DNA of 7,223 nt, from contig JAFQHB010000173.1 of NCBI GenBank assembly GCA_017398165.1, positions 1 to 7,223 of the forward strand, given 5' to 3'. This DNA is from Bacillota bacterium. Lineage in GTDB: Bacteria; Bacillota; Dehalobacteriia; UBA4068; UBA4997. This document shows positions 1 to 6,013 of this stretch, piece after piece; position 1 is the stretch's first letter; every line of letters starts with the position of its first letter. The notes under the pieces are model-generated. The model made no database searches. It was given only the letters and a program-made list of their open reading frames with translations, and was not told where the DNA came from. The position numbers were made by a program, and so were the translations under genes.

Positions 1-10
1 ATAATACTTG

Positions 11-112
11 TGCGACACATCTGAATATTTTCGCCATAAGAGGTGCATTTTACATTGGTAAAAATGCATCCTCTGTTTTCGCACCTTTATGGCGGTGAAA
101 AGATGTGTCGCA
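11..112 (+). promoter_or_regulatory. structured leader upstream of lipoprotein gene (candidate attenuator)
   Basis: This is a long imperfect inverted repeat. Bases 11-22 pair perfectly with 101-112 (12 bp), 32-39 pair with 87-94 (8 bp), and an inner hairpin has arms 40-53 and 58-73 around an ATTG loop with two bulges. Parts of it can pair differently with downstream sequence: 60-68 is complementary to 126-134 (9 bp), and CGCACC at 80-85 is complementary to GGTGCG at 136-141, the 5' arm of the terminator that follows. Such mutually exclusive pairings are typical of attenuators and riboswitches. The reading frame of the downstream gene is open through the whole leader, with GTG at 43 and ATGs at 64 and 103, so a leader peptide is possible. 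I do not recognise a known riboswitch class. The promoter must lie at or before position 1 or inside the leader; I could not identify it. Confidence 0.5.
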
Positions 113-136
113 GCATTCGAGGCTCTGCATTTTTCG

Positions 137-164
137 GTGCGTGGCTTCGGTCACGCACTTTTTT
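137..164 (+). terminator. intrinsic terminator just upstream of lipoprotein SD
   Basis: A 9-bp stem (137-145 with 150-158, one G-U pair) closes a TTCG tetraloop and is followed by six T residues (159-164). The Shine-Dalgarno AGGAGG begins at 171, so there is no room for a promoter between the terminator and the gene. Transcripts reaching the lipoprotein gene must read through this hairpin, which is the usual geometry of a transcription attenuator. The alternative is a plain terminator of an upstream gene plus read-through. Confidence 0.8.
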
Positions 165-170
165 ATTATT

Positions 171-176
171 AGGAGG
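171..176 (+). promoter_or_regulatory. Shine-Dalgarno of lipoprotein gene
   Basis: A perfect AGGAGG lies 7 nt before the ATG at 184. It decides the start against the in-frame upstream codons at 43, 64 and 103 and puts a proper signal peptide at the N-terminus. Confidence 0.8.
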
Positions 177-183
177 TATTGAC

Positions 184-1071
184 ATGACGAAGATGACCAA
201 AAGAATGGTTTCGATTTTATTAGGATGCATTATTCTTCTTTGCTGTACAGCGTGTGATGACGCAGAAATACACTCTTTCTCTATAAATGATTTGCCGGAT
301 AAATCAATCGGTGTAGGCGTGACTTCTGATGAGCTTAAAGTAGAAGTCGATTATTTCAGATCGTTTCAAACAAGTGATGTTAATGTTGTTATTGAGGATG
401 ATTCCATAATCAGCATTGACTATGAGGCGAAGGAGTCCTTGATGTCCGGTTACTATGTGTCTTATACAATCACAGGGGTGCAAGCGGGAACAACTTCCTA
501 TTATTTTGAAACGGCAGATCATATGATAAAATCGGACGAAGTAGAGGTTGAAGTTGTTGATGATATCGTTCCTGATGATATCACCCCTGATGATGAAAAA
601 TCCGAATCCGATCAAGAACGGACATTTGAAGTCGTCAGGAAATTTGTAGAGCTCTATAACGAAAAGTTAGATCCTGACATTCTTGCTACTGAGGAACTGA
701 TTATTGAAGATAGACTCTTAAAATATGATGGTGCATATGCCATTAAGGGCGATGTCGCAGGTGAATACATTCTTATTATGAATTGTGGTTCATGGGAAAC
801 TAAAGATGAAATGAGCATAAGCACCTATGCTGACACACCAGAAGAAATAATAGAGATTCTTTGCAATATTTCAACGGCTATTAATAAACCTCTGACAGAA
901 AATGAAATTAGCAATACCACGCAGTATTTGGACGAATGCTTTAGCGACGACGGAAAAGGTTATACCGAATGGACGAGTATAGGTAATATAAGATATTTTT
1001 CTCGTTACCTTTCTCAAGGAAAGACTTATGAATTACAAATAGAATTTTCCGTTGATGCATTTTACAAGTAA
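184..1071 (+). CDS. predicted lipoprotein with Ig-like (BIG2-like) region, unknown function
   Basis: The protein has 295 residues from the ATG at 184. The N-terminus is a lipoprotein signal: basic residues (K3, K6, R7), a hydrophobic core (about 8-20) and a lipobox-like CCTAC with the candidate lipidated cysteine at C24. The mature protein would be anchored on the outer face of the membrane. Residues about 30-130 read as a beta-rich domain resembling bacterial Ig-like (BIG2) folds, with an 'xDDSIISI' strand and a 'TGVQAGTTSY' strand. An acidic linker rich in D, E and P follows (about 130-160), then an acidic C-terminal domain I do not recognise. It heads an apparent operon with the basic protein (20 nt gap) and the EVE-nuclease gene, but a link to their function is not evident. 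Base composition is A+T-rich, unlike the right half of the window. Lipoprotein assignment is fairly sure; function is unknown. Confidence 0.75.
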   Translation: MTKMTKRMVSILLGCIILLCCTACDDAEIHSFSINDLPDKSIGVGVTSDELKVEVDYFRSFQTSDVNVVIEDDSIISIDYEAKESLMSGYYVSYTITGVQAGTTSYYFETADHMIKSDEVEVEVVDDIVPDDITPDDEKSESDQERTFEVVRKFVELYNEKLDPDILATEELIIEDRLLKYDGAYAIKGDVAGEYILIMNCGSWETKDEMSISTYADTPEEIIEILCNISTAINKPLTENEISNTTQYLDECFSDDGKGYTEWTSIGNIRYFSRYLSQGKTYELQIEFSVDAFYK

Positions 1072-1091
1072 GATAATGTGTGGTGATTGAG

Positions 1092-1292
1092 ATGAAATTT
1101 GGATTTAGGACACCTTCTCTAAAAAGAAGTCTAAGAGCGAGAACTACGGGACGGGCTAAACGGGCTGTCAAAAAAGCGTTGATTCCGGGCTACGGCAAAA
1201 AGGGTATGGGCTGGCTTAAAAATCCTAAGAAAGCAGCGTATAATAAAGTCTATCATAAAACATCTTTTAGCATATGGGATATTTTCAAATAA
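1092..1292 (+). CDS. small highly basic protein, unrecognised
   Basis: A 66-residue protein begins at the ATG at 1092. The reading frame is open further up to GTG codons at 1080 and 1083, but none of these starts has a strong Shine-Dalgarno; GGTGAT at 1082-1087 is the best candidate and favours the ATG. The protein is rich in K and R (for example SLKRSLRARTTGRAKRAVKK near residues 9-28), then has a glycine-rich GYGKKGMGW stretch (33-41) and an aromatic C-terminus ending SIWDIFK. There is no signal peptide or membrane segment. The charge suggests nucleic-acid or ribosome binding, but that is only inference. It sits 20 nt after the lipoprotein gene and 24 nt before the nuclease gene, so co-transcription is likely. 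It could alternatively be the stub of a longer protein family, because the frame ends cleanly but abruptly. Confidence 0.6.
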   Translation: MKFGFRTPSLKRSLRARTTGRAKRAVKKALIPGYGKKGMGWLKNPKKAAYNKVYHKTSFSIWDIFK

Positions 1293-1293
1293 G

Positions 1294-1310
1294 TCCTTTT
1301 TGAAAGGAGG
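1294..1310 (+). promoter_or_regulatory. SD of nuclease gene, partly sequestered in a hairpin
   Basis: TCCTTT (1294-1299) can pair with AAAGGA (1303-1308) across a TTG loop, covering part of the AAAGGAGG Shine-Dalgarno (1303-1310) that precedes the ATG at 1317. The stop codon of the small basic gene (1290-1292) touches the hairpin, so a ribosome finishing that gene would open it. This suggests translational coupling. The pairing is seen directly; the regulatory role is inferred. Confidence 0.4.
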
Positions 1311-1316
1311 GGAATT

Positions 1317-2792
1317 ATGTTCAATGACTATATGTGGCAGACATATTTGAATGCTGGAGGGGAGATCGTTGTCTCCCTTTTTGAGCAGAATTTAACCGGG
1401 AATCTGTCACAAGACTATATTGAGACTATTGGAAAGTTTCGGTTGTCGTATTGCCCTGAAAAGGCTATTATTGAAGATACGGCACAGCAACTCCAAGATC
1501 TTTCTAAAGATTTGAATGATAATTTGGCTCTCTTGGAAAGTGGTGAATACACGATAGAATCAGCAATGCAATTCCTTTACAACGGCATAAAGGGTGAGGG
1601 AAATTACTCTGCACAGGATGTATTCGCTTGCTTCTCCGATTCTATTGAGTATTTCACAACATCTTTAGCCGCTGAAATCCCAGATTTGTTCACTCCTTAT
1701 TATTTCAAATACAATTTCAATGTTCTCGAAAAGATAGCCCAAGAATTTGACATTGAATTGCCGTCCATGCCAATCAAAAAGGATTATGAGGGGCGCTTCT
1801 ATTTCTATGGCGATATATGCGGAGCTTTTCTGGATTTCAGAGAAAAGCACCACATGTCCCCTTATGAATTATGTGCCTTTCTTTATGATTTTGCACCCAA
1901 ATATATAGGTGGGATTGACAGCTACATCATCAAAGATTTGCCAGAACCCAAAAGTGCATATTTTATTGGCGGCTCTAAAGACGATAAGTTCCTTGCAAGT
2001 GACGCTGATACTATTACCTGTTGGCAATGCAATCCTGATACTCGTGCCGGTGATATGATTGTAATGTATTTACGGACACCGGTAAGTGCGGTTGATTCTG
2101 TGTGGCGTAGTGTTTCAATCGGCTTCAACGATCCGTTTTTCTATTACTACAGATGCACATACATTGCTCATCCAGTTTCTATAAAGCAGATTTCTCAGAA
2201 ACAGCTCCAAAAAGACAAGATTTTCAAGGATGTGCCGATTGTCCGCAAAAATATGCAGGGTATCAATGGCGTAGAGTTGATGCCGTCAGAATATAATTAC
2301 CTTATGGAGTTGGCAAAAACTGATGTTCCAAGACTGGAATTTGTAGTCACAGACGGAAATCAAGATTTTGTCAATGAAAAGGATGTAGAGAACAAACTCA
2401 TCAAACCATTGATTGCCAAACTTGGTTATTCAGAGGAAGAATATGTTCAGCAGCTTTACATCGAGATTGGCAATCATAATCATGCCTTAATTCCCGATTT
2501 TGTATTGTTGCCTGTAACGACCAGAGGACATCAATCTGCATTTGCTCTAATTGAAGCAAAGCTCAGTATTCCCAATCTAAAGGAAATGGAAGAAGTACGG
2601 ATACAGGCAAGAAGCTATGCCAGACAACTTAATGTAAAATACTCTGTTATCGCATCCAAAGATAAAGTGTGGGTGTATGCTCCAGATGATGATTTTACAA
2701 AGGAGATATTCAGTGCTTCTTGGGGAGAACTGAATAATGCTGATACTTTTTCACATTTGCTAAAGCTCATCGGAAAAAGAGCAGGAAACTAA
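1317..2792 (+). CDS. EVE-like domain / PD-(D/E)XK (HsdR-N type) nuclease fusion, candidate modification-dependent restriction enzyme
   Basis: The protein has 491 residues and starts at the ATG after AGGAGG (1305-1310, 6-nt spacer). Residues 1-205 form a largely helical region I cannot assign. Residues about 212-332 resemble an EVE domain of the PUA/YTH-like superfamily: W236, the G-D-M-I-V-M-Y strand (245-251), the FFYYY strand (274-278) and the K-N-M-Q-G signature (311-315) before a C-terminal helix. Residues about 353-470 match the HsdR N-terminal nuclease fold: E358 in a helix before 'LIKPLIAKLGY', D394 in IPDF, E413-x-K415 in LIEAK, and Q430-x3-Y434. These give a complete PD-(D/E)XK active site. 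EVE domains are known or predicted to read modified bases, so the simplest role is cutting modified phage DNA. No methyltransferase or specificity subunit is nearby, which fits a stand-alone type IV-like enzyme. The EVE call is weaker than the nuclease call; the substrate is inferred. Confidence 0.75.
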   Translation: MFNDYMWQTYLNAGGEIVVSLFEQNLTGNLSQDYIETIGKFRLSYCPEKAIIEDTAQQLQDLSKDLNDNLALLESGEYTIESAMQFLYNGIKGEGNYSAQDVFACFSDSIEYFTTSLAAEIPDLFTPYYFKYNFNVLEKIAQEFDIELPSMPIKKDYEGRFYFYGDICGAFLDFREKHHMSPYELCAFLYDFAPKYIGGIDSYIIKDLPEPKSAYFIGGSKDDKFLASDADTITCWQCNPDTRAGDMIVMYLRTPVSAVDSVWRSVSIGFNDPFFYYYRCTYIAHPVSIKQISQKQLQKDKIFKDVPIVRKNMQGINGVELMPSEYNYLMELAKTDVPRLEFVVTDGNQDFVNEKDVENKLIKPLIAKLGYSEEEYVQQLYIEIGNHNHALIPDFVLLPVTTRGHQSAFALIEAKLSIPNLKEMEEVRIQARSYARQLNVKYSVIASKDKVWVYAPDDDFTKEIFSASWGELNNADTFSHLLKLIGKRAGN

Positions 2793-2813
2793 ATAAAAAG
2801 CCCTTTGGAACAA

Positions 2814-2851
2814 AGAGCGCACATACAGGGCAAGCCCTGTATGTGCGCTCT
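2814..2851. repeat. 17-bp perfect inverted repeat with CAAG loop
   Basis: Bases 2814-2830 are the exact reverse complement of 2835-2851, with a 4-nt CAAG loop. It starts 21 nt after the nuclease stop codon. No T-run follows on either strand, so it is not a standard intrinsic terminator, although it may still protect the 3' end of the transcript. Such long perfect stems also occur at transfer origins and replication or recombination sites of mobile elements. Confidence 0.85.
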
Positions 2852-2858
2852 GCGAGGC

Positions 2859-2943
2859 AGACAACCCGGACGATTGAAGTCCGGGCTGTCTTGCGTCACT
2901 TCGTTCCGAACAAGGGGCTGCACCCCTTGCGCCGCCATGCGGC
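2859..2943. repeat. cluster of three further hairpins
   Basis: First, 2859-2871 pairs with 2879-2891 (12 of 13 positions, loop GATTGAA). Second, CAAGGGG at 2911-2917 pairs with CCCCTTG at 2923-2929. Third, GCCGC at 2931-2935 pairs with GCGGC at 2939-2943. There are no T-runs, so terminators are unlikely. The density of structure suggests a site recognised by a mobile-element protein or a structured RNA. Confidence 0.7.
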
Positions 2944-2956
2944 TATTCTAAACGAA

Positions 2957-2988
2957 AAATCTCCGCGTGATTACTCATGCGGAGATTT
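2957..2988. terminator. 14-bp hairpin, terminator-like on both strands
   Basis: Bases 2957-2970 pair with 2975-2988 over 14 positions with one G-U pair and a TTAC loop. On the - strand it is followed by TTTTTCGTTT, a reasonable terminator tail; on the + strand the tail is weaker (TTTAACTGTTTT). It could end + strand transcripts from the nuclease operon or block - strand read-through from the chromosomal operon. It could also be an end structure of the inserted element. Confidence 0.5.
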
Positions 2989-3025
2989 AACTGTTTTATG
3001 GACACCGCCCATAACGGGAGGCTTT

Positions 3026-3054
3026 CTTATTTTCTGCATCTTATTTTCTGCATC
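3026..3054. repeat. perfect tandem duplication, period 14
   Basis: TTATTTTCTGCATC occurs twice in a row (3027-3040 and 3041-3054), and the preceding C at 3026 also fits the period. It lies exactly in the transition from accessory to chromosomal composition and may be an attachment or target-site remnant. It could also be a simple slippage duplication. Confidence 0.85.
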
Positions 3055-3080
3055 CTGCGCCCGGCTTGCCAAATAGAAAA

Positions 3081-3110
3081 GTGGGGCGACACAAACAAGC
3101 ATCGCCCCAC
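3081..3110 (-). terminator. intrinsic terminator of the chromosomal operon
   Basis: A perfect 9-bp stem (3081-3089 with 3102-3110) has a 12-nt loop. On the - strand it is followed by TTTTCTATTT (3080-3071). It begins 7 nt after the stop codon of the dehydrogenase gene, so it ends the - strand transcription unit. Confidence 0.85.
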
Positions 3111-3117
3111 CCCAAAA

Positions 3118-4029
3118 CTACTTATTCTCCTGCAGATATTTCTGCAGATTCCCCAGTACGACACGAAACATCGAGCTGTTGTTGCTCTCCGAAAGGAAGG
3201 AATTGTGCGGCGTCACCAGCACGTTGGGCATATCCCACAGCGGGTCATCCTGCGGCAGCGGTTCCTGCTCAAACACATCCAGTACCGCACCGCCCAGCCT
3301 GCCGGCCTGCAGTGCCGCCACCAACGCCGCCTGATCGACGATAGCCCCGCGCGCCAGATTGACCAGCAGCGCATCCTCGCGGAATCGAGCCAGCCGTGCG
3401 GCATCAAACATATGGCGGGTTGATGCCATCAGCGGCAGCGTGATGACCACGATATCGGCCTGCGGCAGCATCTCATCCAGCCTGGCCGCCGGCAGGACAC
3501 TATGGAAATACGGCGAACTGATCGGCACGACATCCACACCGCTTACCACGGCGTCAAAAGCCGCAAAACGCTTGGCGACCTCGCAGCCGATGCTGCCCAC
3601 GCCGACTATCAGCACCTGCTTGCCGGCGATCTCCTGCAGGCCACGCAGCCGCTCCCAGCGGTGCGCCTGCTGATTGGCCGCAAAACGCCGCGACTGCTTA
3701 TAAAGCTGCAGCACCCCGCACAGTGCAAACTCCGCCATCGGCACGCTGTATACGCCGCGCGCATTATTCAGCACGATACCACGGCGCCGTATCTCAGCCA
3801 TCGGCAGATGATCCAGACCGGCACTGGTCACCTGCATATATTTCAGTGCTGTAAACCGGGCAATATCGTTGTATTTGAAGAGCTCATAACTTATCACGGC
3901 CTCGTATTGCTCCGGGTCGGGCACTTCGGCGTGCTCGTCTGACCAAAAGGTGATATCCAGCCCCAGGGAATCCAGCAGGCTTTTCTCCTGCTGCGTCACC
4001 TTGAAGGCTCTGGTGATCAATGTTTTCAT
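3118..4029 (-). CDS. D-isomer-specific 2-hydroxyacid dehydrogenase, NAD-binding
   Basis: The 303-residue protein has the normal length of the family, cytosolic enzymes that reduce 2-keto acids to D-2-hydroxyacids or the reverse. The nucleotide-binding loop GVGSIG is at 143-148 and an aspartate (D166) lies 18 residues after it, which usually favours NAD(H) over NADP(H). The catalytic arginine is R227 in NLARGAIVD, the glutamate lies in DVFEQEP (E254 or E256), and the catalytic histidine is H275 in TPHNSF. The substrate cannot be read from sequence; glyoxylate/hydroxypyruvate, lactate or phosphoglycerate-like activities are all possible. The ATG overlaps the stop of the upstream transporter gene by 4 nt (ATGA), so the two are probably translationally coupled. 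It is the last gene before the terminator at 3081-3110. Confidence 0.9.
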   Translation of the reverse strand: MKTLITRAFKVTQQEKSLLDSLGLDITFWSDEHAEVPDPEQYEAVISYELFKYNDIARFTALKYMQVTSAGLDHLPMAEIRRRGIVLNNARGVYSVPMAEFALCGVLQLYKQSRRFAANQQAHRWERLRGLQEIAGKQVLIVGVGSIGCEVAKRFAAFDAVVSGVDVVPISSPYFHSVLPAARLDEMLPQADIVVITLPLMASTRHMFDAARLARFREDALLVNLARGAIVDQAALVAALQAGRLGGAVLDVFEQEPLPQDDPLWDMPNVLVTPHNSFLSESNNSSMFRVVLGNLQKYLQENK

Positions 4030-5057
4030 TCTTTTCCAACCTCCTCTGCGGCCTCACTCTGCGGGGCCGTATTTTTTCGCGACGGCCGGGGCTGCGGCTC
4101 ACCGCCATCCTGCTGCGGCAGGGCAAAGCAGGGATTCACGTGGATCATACAATGCTTGATCTCCGGCAGCTGCTGCTCGATGCGGTCATGCAGCTCATGT
4201 GCGATCTGGTGCGCGGCCACGATACTCAGCTCACTGTCCACACCGATCTCCAGATCGACATAGCTTTTATTACCGAAACGCCGCGTCTTCAAATCATCCA
4301 GCGAGAGCACACCCTCGGTCTGCCAGGCCAGCTCGCGCACCTCGTTGATGAAAGCCTCATCGCAGGCGTGATCGACCATTTTATCGAAAGCATCTACGGC
4401 AATATCATAGGCGGCCTTCAGGATGAAAAAGCAGATCACCAGTGCCGCCAGAGGATCCAGCACCGGCATACCCAGCCGCGCTCCCAGCACACCCACGAAA
4501 CTGCCGATAGAAGACAGCGCGTCCGAGCGGTGATGCCAGGCATCTGCCAGCAGTGCGCCGGAATTTATACGCTCGGCGGCGTGCCTGGTGTACCAGTACA
4601 TCGCTTCCTTTACCACAATGGAGATCAGCGCCGCCCACAGTGCCAGCATCCCCGGCGCCTGCAGGCCACCCTCCAGCGCCAGCGTGATATTGGCCAGGCC
4701 GCTCACCCCGATGGCCAGCCCGGTAGCAAAAAGCAGCGCCGCCAGCAGCAGCGCCGTCACACATTCCAGCCGCTCGTGCCCATAGGGATGGCTCTCATCC
4801 TCCTCGCGCGAGGCGAAAGACACCCCCAGCATCACGACGACCGAGCTCACCACATCCGATGCCGAATGTACCGCATCGGATACCATAGCGCCGGATAGCG
4901 CCAGCAGACCGGCCGCCAGCTTGCCGGCCGAAAGCATGGTATTCACCACGATGCTCACCCACGATACCCGCATCGCGATACTCTTTATCTCCTCCGGCGC
5001 GTACACCGTATGCCGCATCTTGCGGCGCTTCTCACTGATATTGTTCCCGTTCTCCAT
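4026..5057 (-). CDS. cation diffusion facilitator (CDF) family metal efflux transporter
   Basis: The protein has 343 residues from the ATG at 5057, chosen because GAGGAG (5064-5069) lies 6 nt upstream; the frame stays open to a TTG at 5096 that lacks such a site. CDF proteins are inner-membrane dimers that export divalent metals (Zn, Fe, Mn, Co, Cd) in exchange for protons. Transmembrane segments run from about residue 28 to 220. Candidate transport-site residues are H64 and D68 in SDAVHSASD (second segment) and H175 and D179 in HHRSD (fifth segment), and the loop motif HPYGHERLE is at 90-98. The His/Asp pairs favour zinc-like specificity, but the metal is inferred. A cytoplasmic domain (about 230-310, ending IHVNP) is followed by a proline- and charge-rich tail of about 30 residues that is not part of the usual fold. 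It lies 54 nt after the Ppx/GppA gene. Confidence 0.92.
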   Translation of the reverse strand: MENGNNISEKRRKMRHTVYAPEEIKSIAMRVSWVSIVVNTMLSAGKLAAGLLALSGAMVSDAVHSASDVVSSVVVMLGVSFASREEDESHPYGHERLECVTALLLAALLFATGLAIGVSGLANITLALEGGLQAPGMLALWAALISIVVKEAMYWYTRHAAERINSGALLADAWHHRSDALSSIGSFVGVLGARLGMPVLDPLAALVICFFILKAAYDIAVDAFDKMVDHACDEAFINEVRELAWQTEGVLSLDDLKTRRFGNKSYVDLEIGVDSELSIVAAHQIAHELHDRIEQQLPEIKHCMIHVNPCFALPQQDGGEPQPRPSRKNTAPQSEAAEEVGKE

Positions 5058-5111
5058 TAACGTCTCCTCAACTATACCCCTGAAGCTATCGACCAAACGC
5101 CATACCGTCTG

Positions 5112-6011
5112 CTATGCATCGGGCAGCTCGCCCGCCGCCTGCAATAACAGCAGACCATCCAGCAGACCTGCATCGCTGGCCATAAATTCACTCGCCCCGG
5201 TCAGCTCGGCCAGCGTCAGGTATATCTCGATACCGGCCAGTATGATATCCTCGCGCCCGGCCATCAGCGGATACTTCGCCAGCCTCTCCGCCGGAGCAAG
5301 AGGCGCCAGCTCGCGGTGCAGCTGCTGCAGCTGCTGCAGTGTCACGACGCGGCCGTGCACCGCCTCACGCGTGTACTCCCGCACACCTGCCAGCAGAGCC
5401 GCCAGCAGTGTGATGGTGCCGCCGACACTGACGTACTGCAGCCCTGCCCTGTCCTCGGGCAGCACCGCCAACAGCCCGGACAGCCGTTCATACAGCTCAT
5501 CCGCCGGTACTTCACCGTTGAATACGCGCACCGCTCCTACCTTCACACTCCGTCCGCATACACTGCCATCCGCCCGGCGGGTAATCATCTCGGTGCTGCC
5601 GCCGCCGACGTCGATCACCACCGCCCGGCCATCACACAACGAAGCCGCCCCGCTGAAAGAACAGGCGGCCTCCTGATCACCTGAAAGTATCAAAAGCCGC
5701 CAGGCAAGCTCCCGGCTGACCTCGCGGCGAAAATCTTCTCCATCCACGGCCTCGCGGACAGCACTGGTAGCAGCCACCACCGGGGCCTCGCTCACCCCGC
5801 AGGCTGCCATCTCAGCAGCAAAAAGCCGCATAGCCTCGATAGTTTTGGCACGCCCCACGGCCGAGAGCCTGCCGCCGACCTCGGTATCACCCAGGCGGGT
5901 AGTCACCAGCATCTGACGACACACCTGCACCCGGCCATTCTGTACCGAGCCGATGAGCAGCCGCACCGTATTGCTGCCGATATCTACCGCCGCACGCATC
6001 ACCGCCGCCAT
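5112..6011 (-). CDS. Ppx/GppA family phosphatase (exopolyphosphatase / pppGpp phosphatase)
   Basis: The 299-residue protein is the short form of the family, with the two actin-like halves of the N-terminal module and no C-terminal HD domain. The first phosphate-binding loop is DIGSNTVRLL (10-19). ATSAVREA (81-88), the region around E114 (LSGDQEA, likely catalytic base), the second loop DVGGGSTEM (134-142), GGT (197-199) and GREDIILAG (252-260) follow in the expected order. Members hydrolyse terminal phosphate from polyphosphate or pppGpp, linking phosphate storage to the stringent response; the sequence does not settle which. The ATG is 2 nt after the S1 gene stop, indicating tight coupling, with AGGAG inside the end of the S1 gene as ribosome binding site. 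An in-frame ATG at codon 5 is a less likely start. The terminal GLLDGLL replaces the more common GLREGLL. Confidence 0.92.
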   Translation of the reverse strand: MAAVMRAAVDIGSNTVRLLIGSVQNGRVQVCRQMLVTTRLGDTEVGGRLSAVGRAKTIEAMRLFAAEMAACGVSEAPVVAATSAVREAVDGEDFRREVSRELAWRLLILSGDQEAACSFSGAASLCDGRAVVIDVGGGSTEMITRRADGSVCGRSVKVGAVRVFNGEVPADELYERLSGLLAVLPEDRAGLQYVSVGGTITLLAALLAGVREYTREAVHGRVVTLQQLQQLHRELAPLAPAERLAKYPLMAGREDIILAGIEIYLTLAELTGASEFMASDAGLLDGLLLLQAAGELPDA

Positions 6012-6013
6012 TA

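Larger units (their letters stand above)
2793..3080. other. gene-poor boundary region between accessory and chromosomal DNA
   Basis: I see no credible gene here. The open frames present lie across hairpin sequences and lack ribosome binding sites. The region contains consecutive strong hairpins (2814-2988), a 14-bp tandem duplication (3026-3054) and the T-rich (on the - strand) tail of the chromosomal terminator. Composition shifts within it from A+T-rich to G+C-rich. From memory, the hairpin block resembles non-coding backbone of conjugative elements in gut Firmicutes, but this was not verified. Confidence 0.6.

Noticed and set aside
11..112. Insertion sequence or MITE defined by the 12-bp inverted repeats
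   Set aside because: The arms continue as nested complementary stems, no flanking target duplication is visible, and a terminator plus gene start follow directly, so an RNA leader fits better.
43..183. N-terminal extension of the lipoprotein from GTG 43, ATG 64 or ATG 103
   Set aside because: The frame is open, but it crosses a terminator and would bury the signal peptide. AGGAGG at 171-176 clearly serves the ATG at 184.
2814..2851. Intrinsic terminator of the nuclease gene
   Set aside because: The stem is perfect, but neither strand has a T-run after it, so it is listed as an inverted repeat instead.
2843..3076. + strand open frames across the boundary region (also 2977-3423)
   Set aside because: They run through hairpin arms and the chromosomal terminator, have no ribosome binding site and give low-complexity proteins without recognisable motifs.
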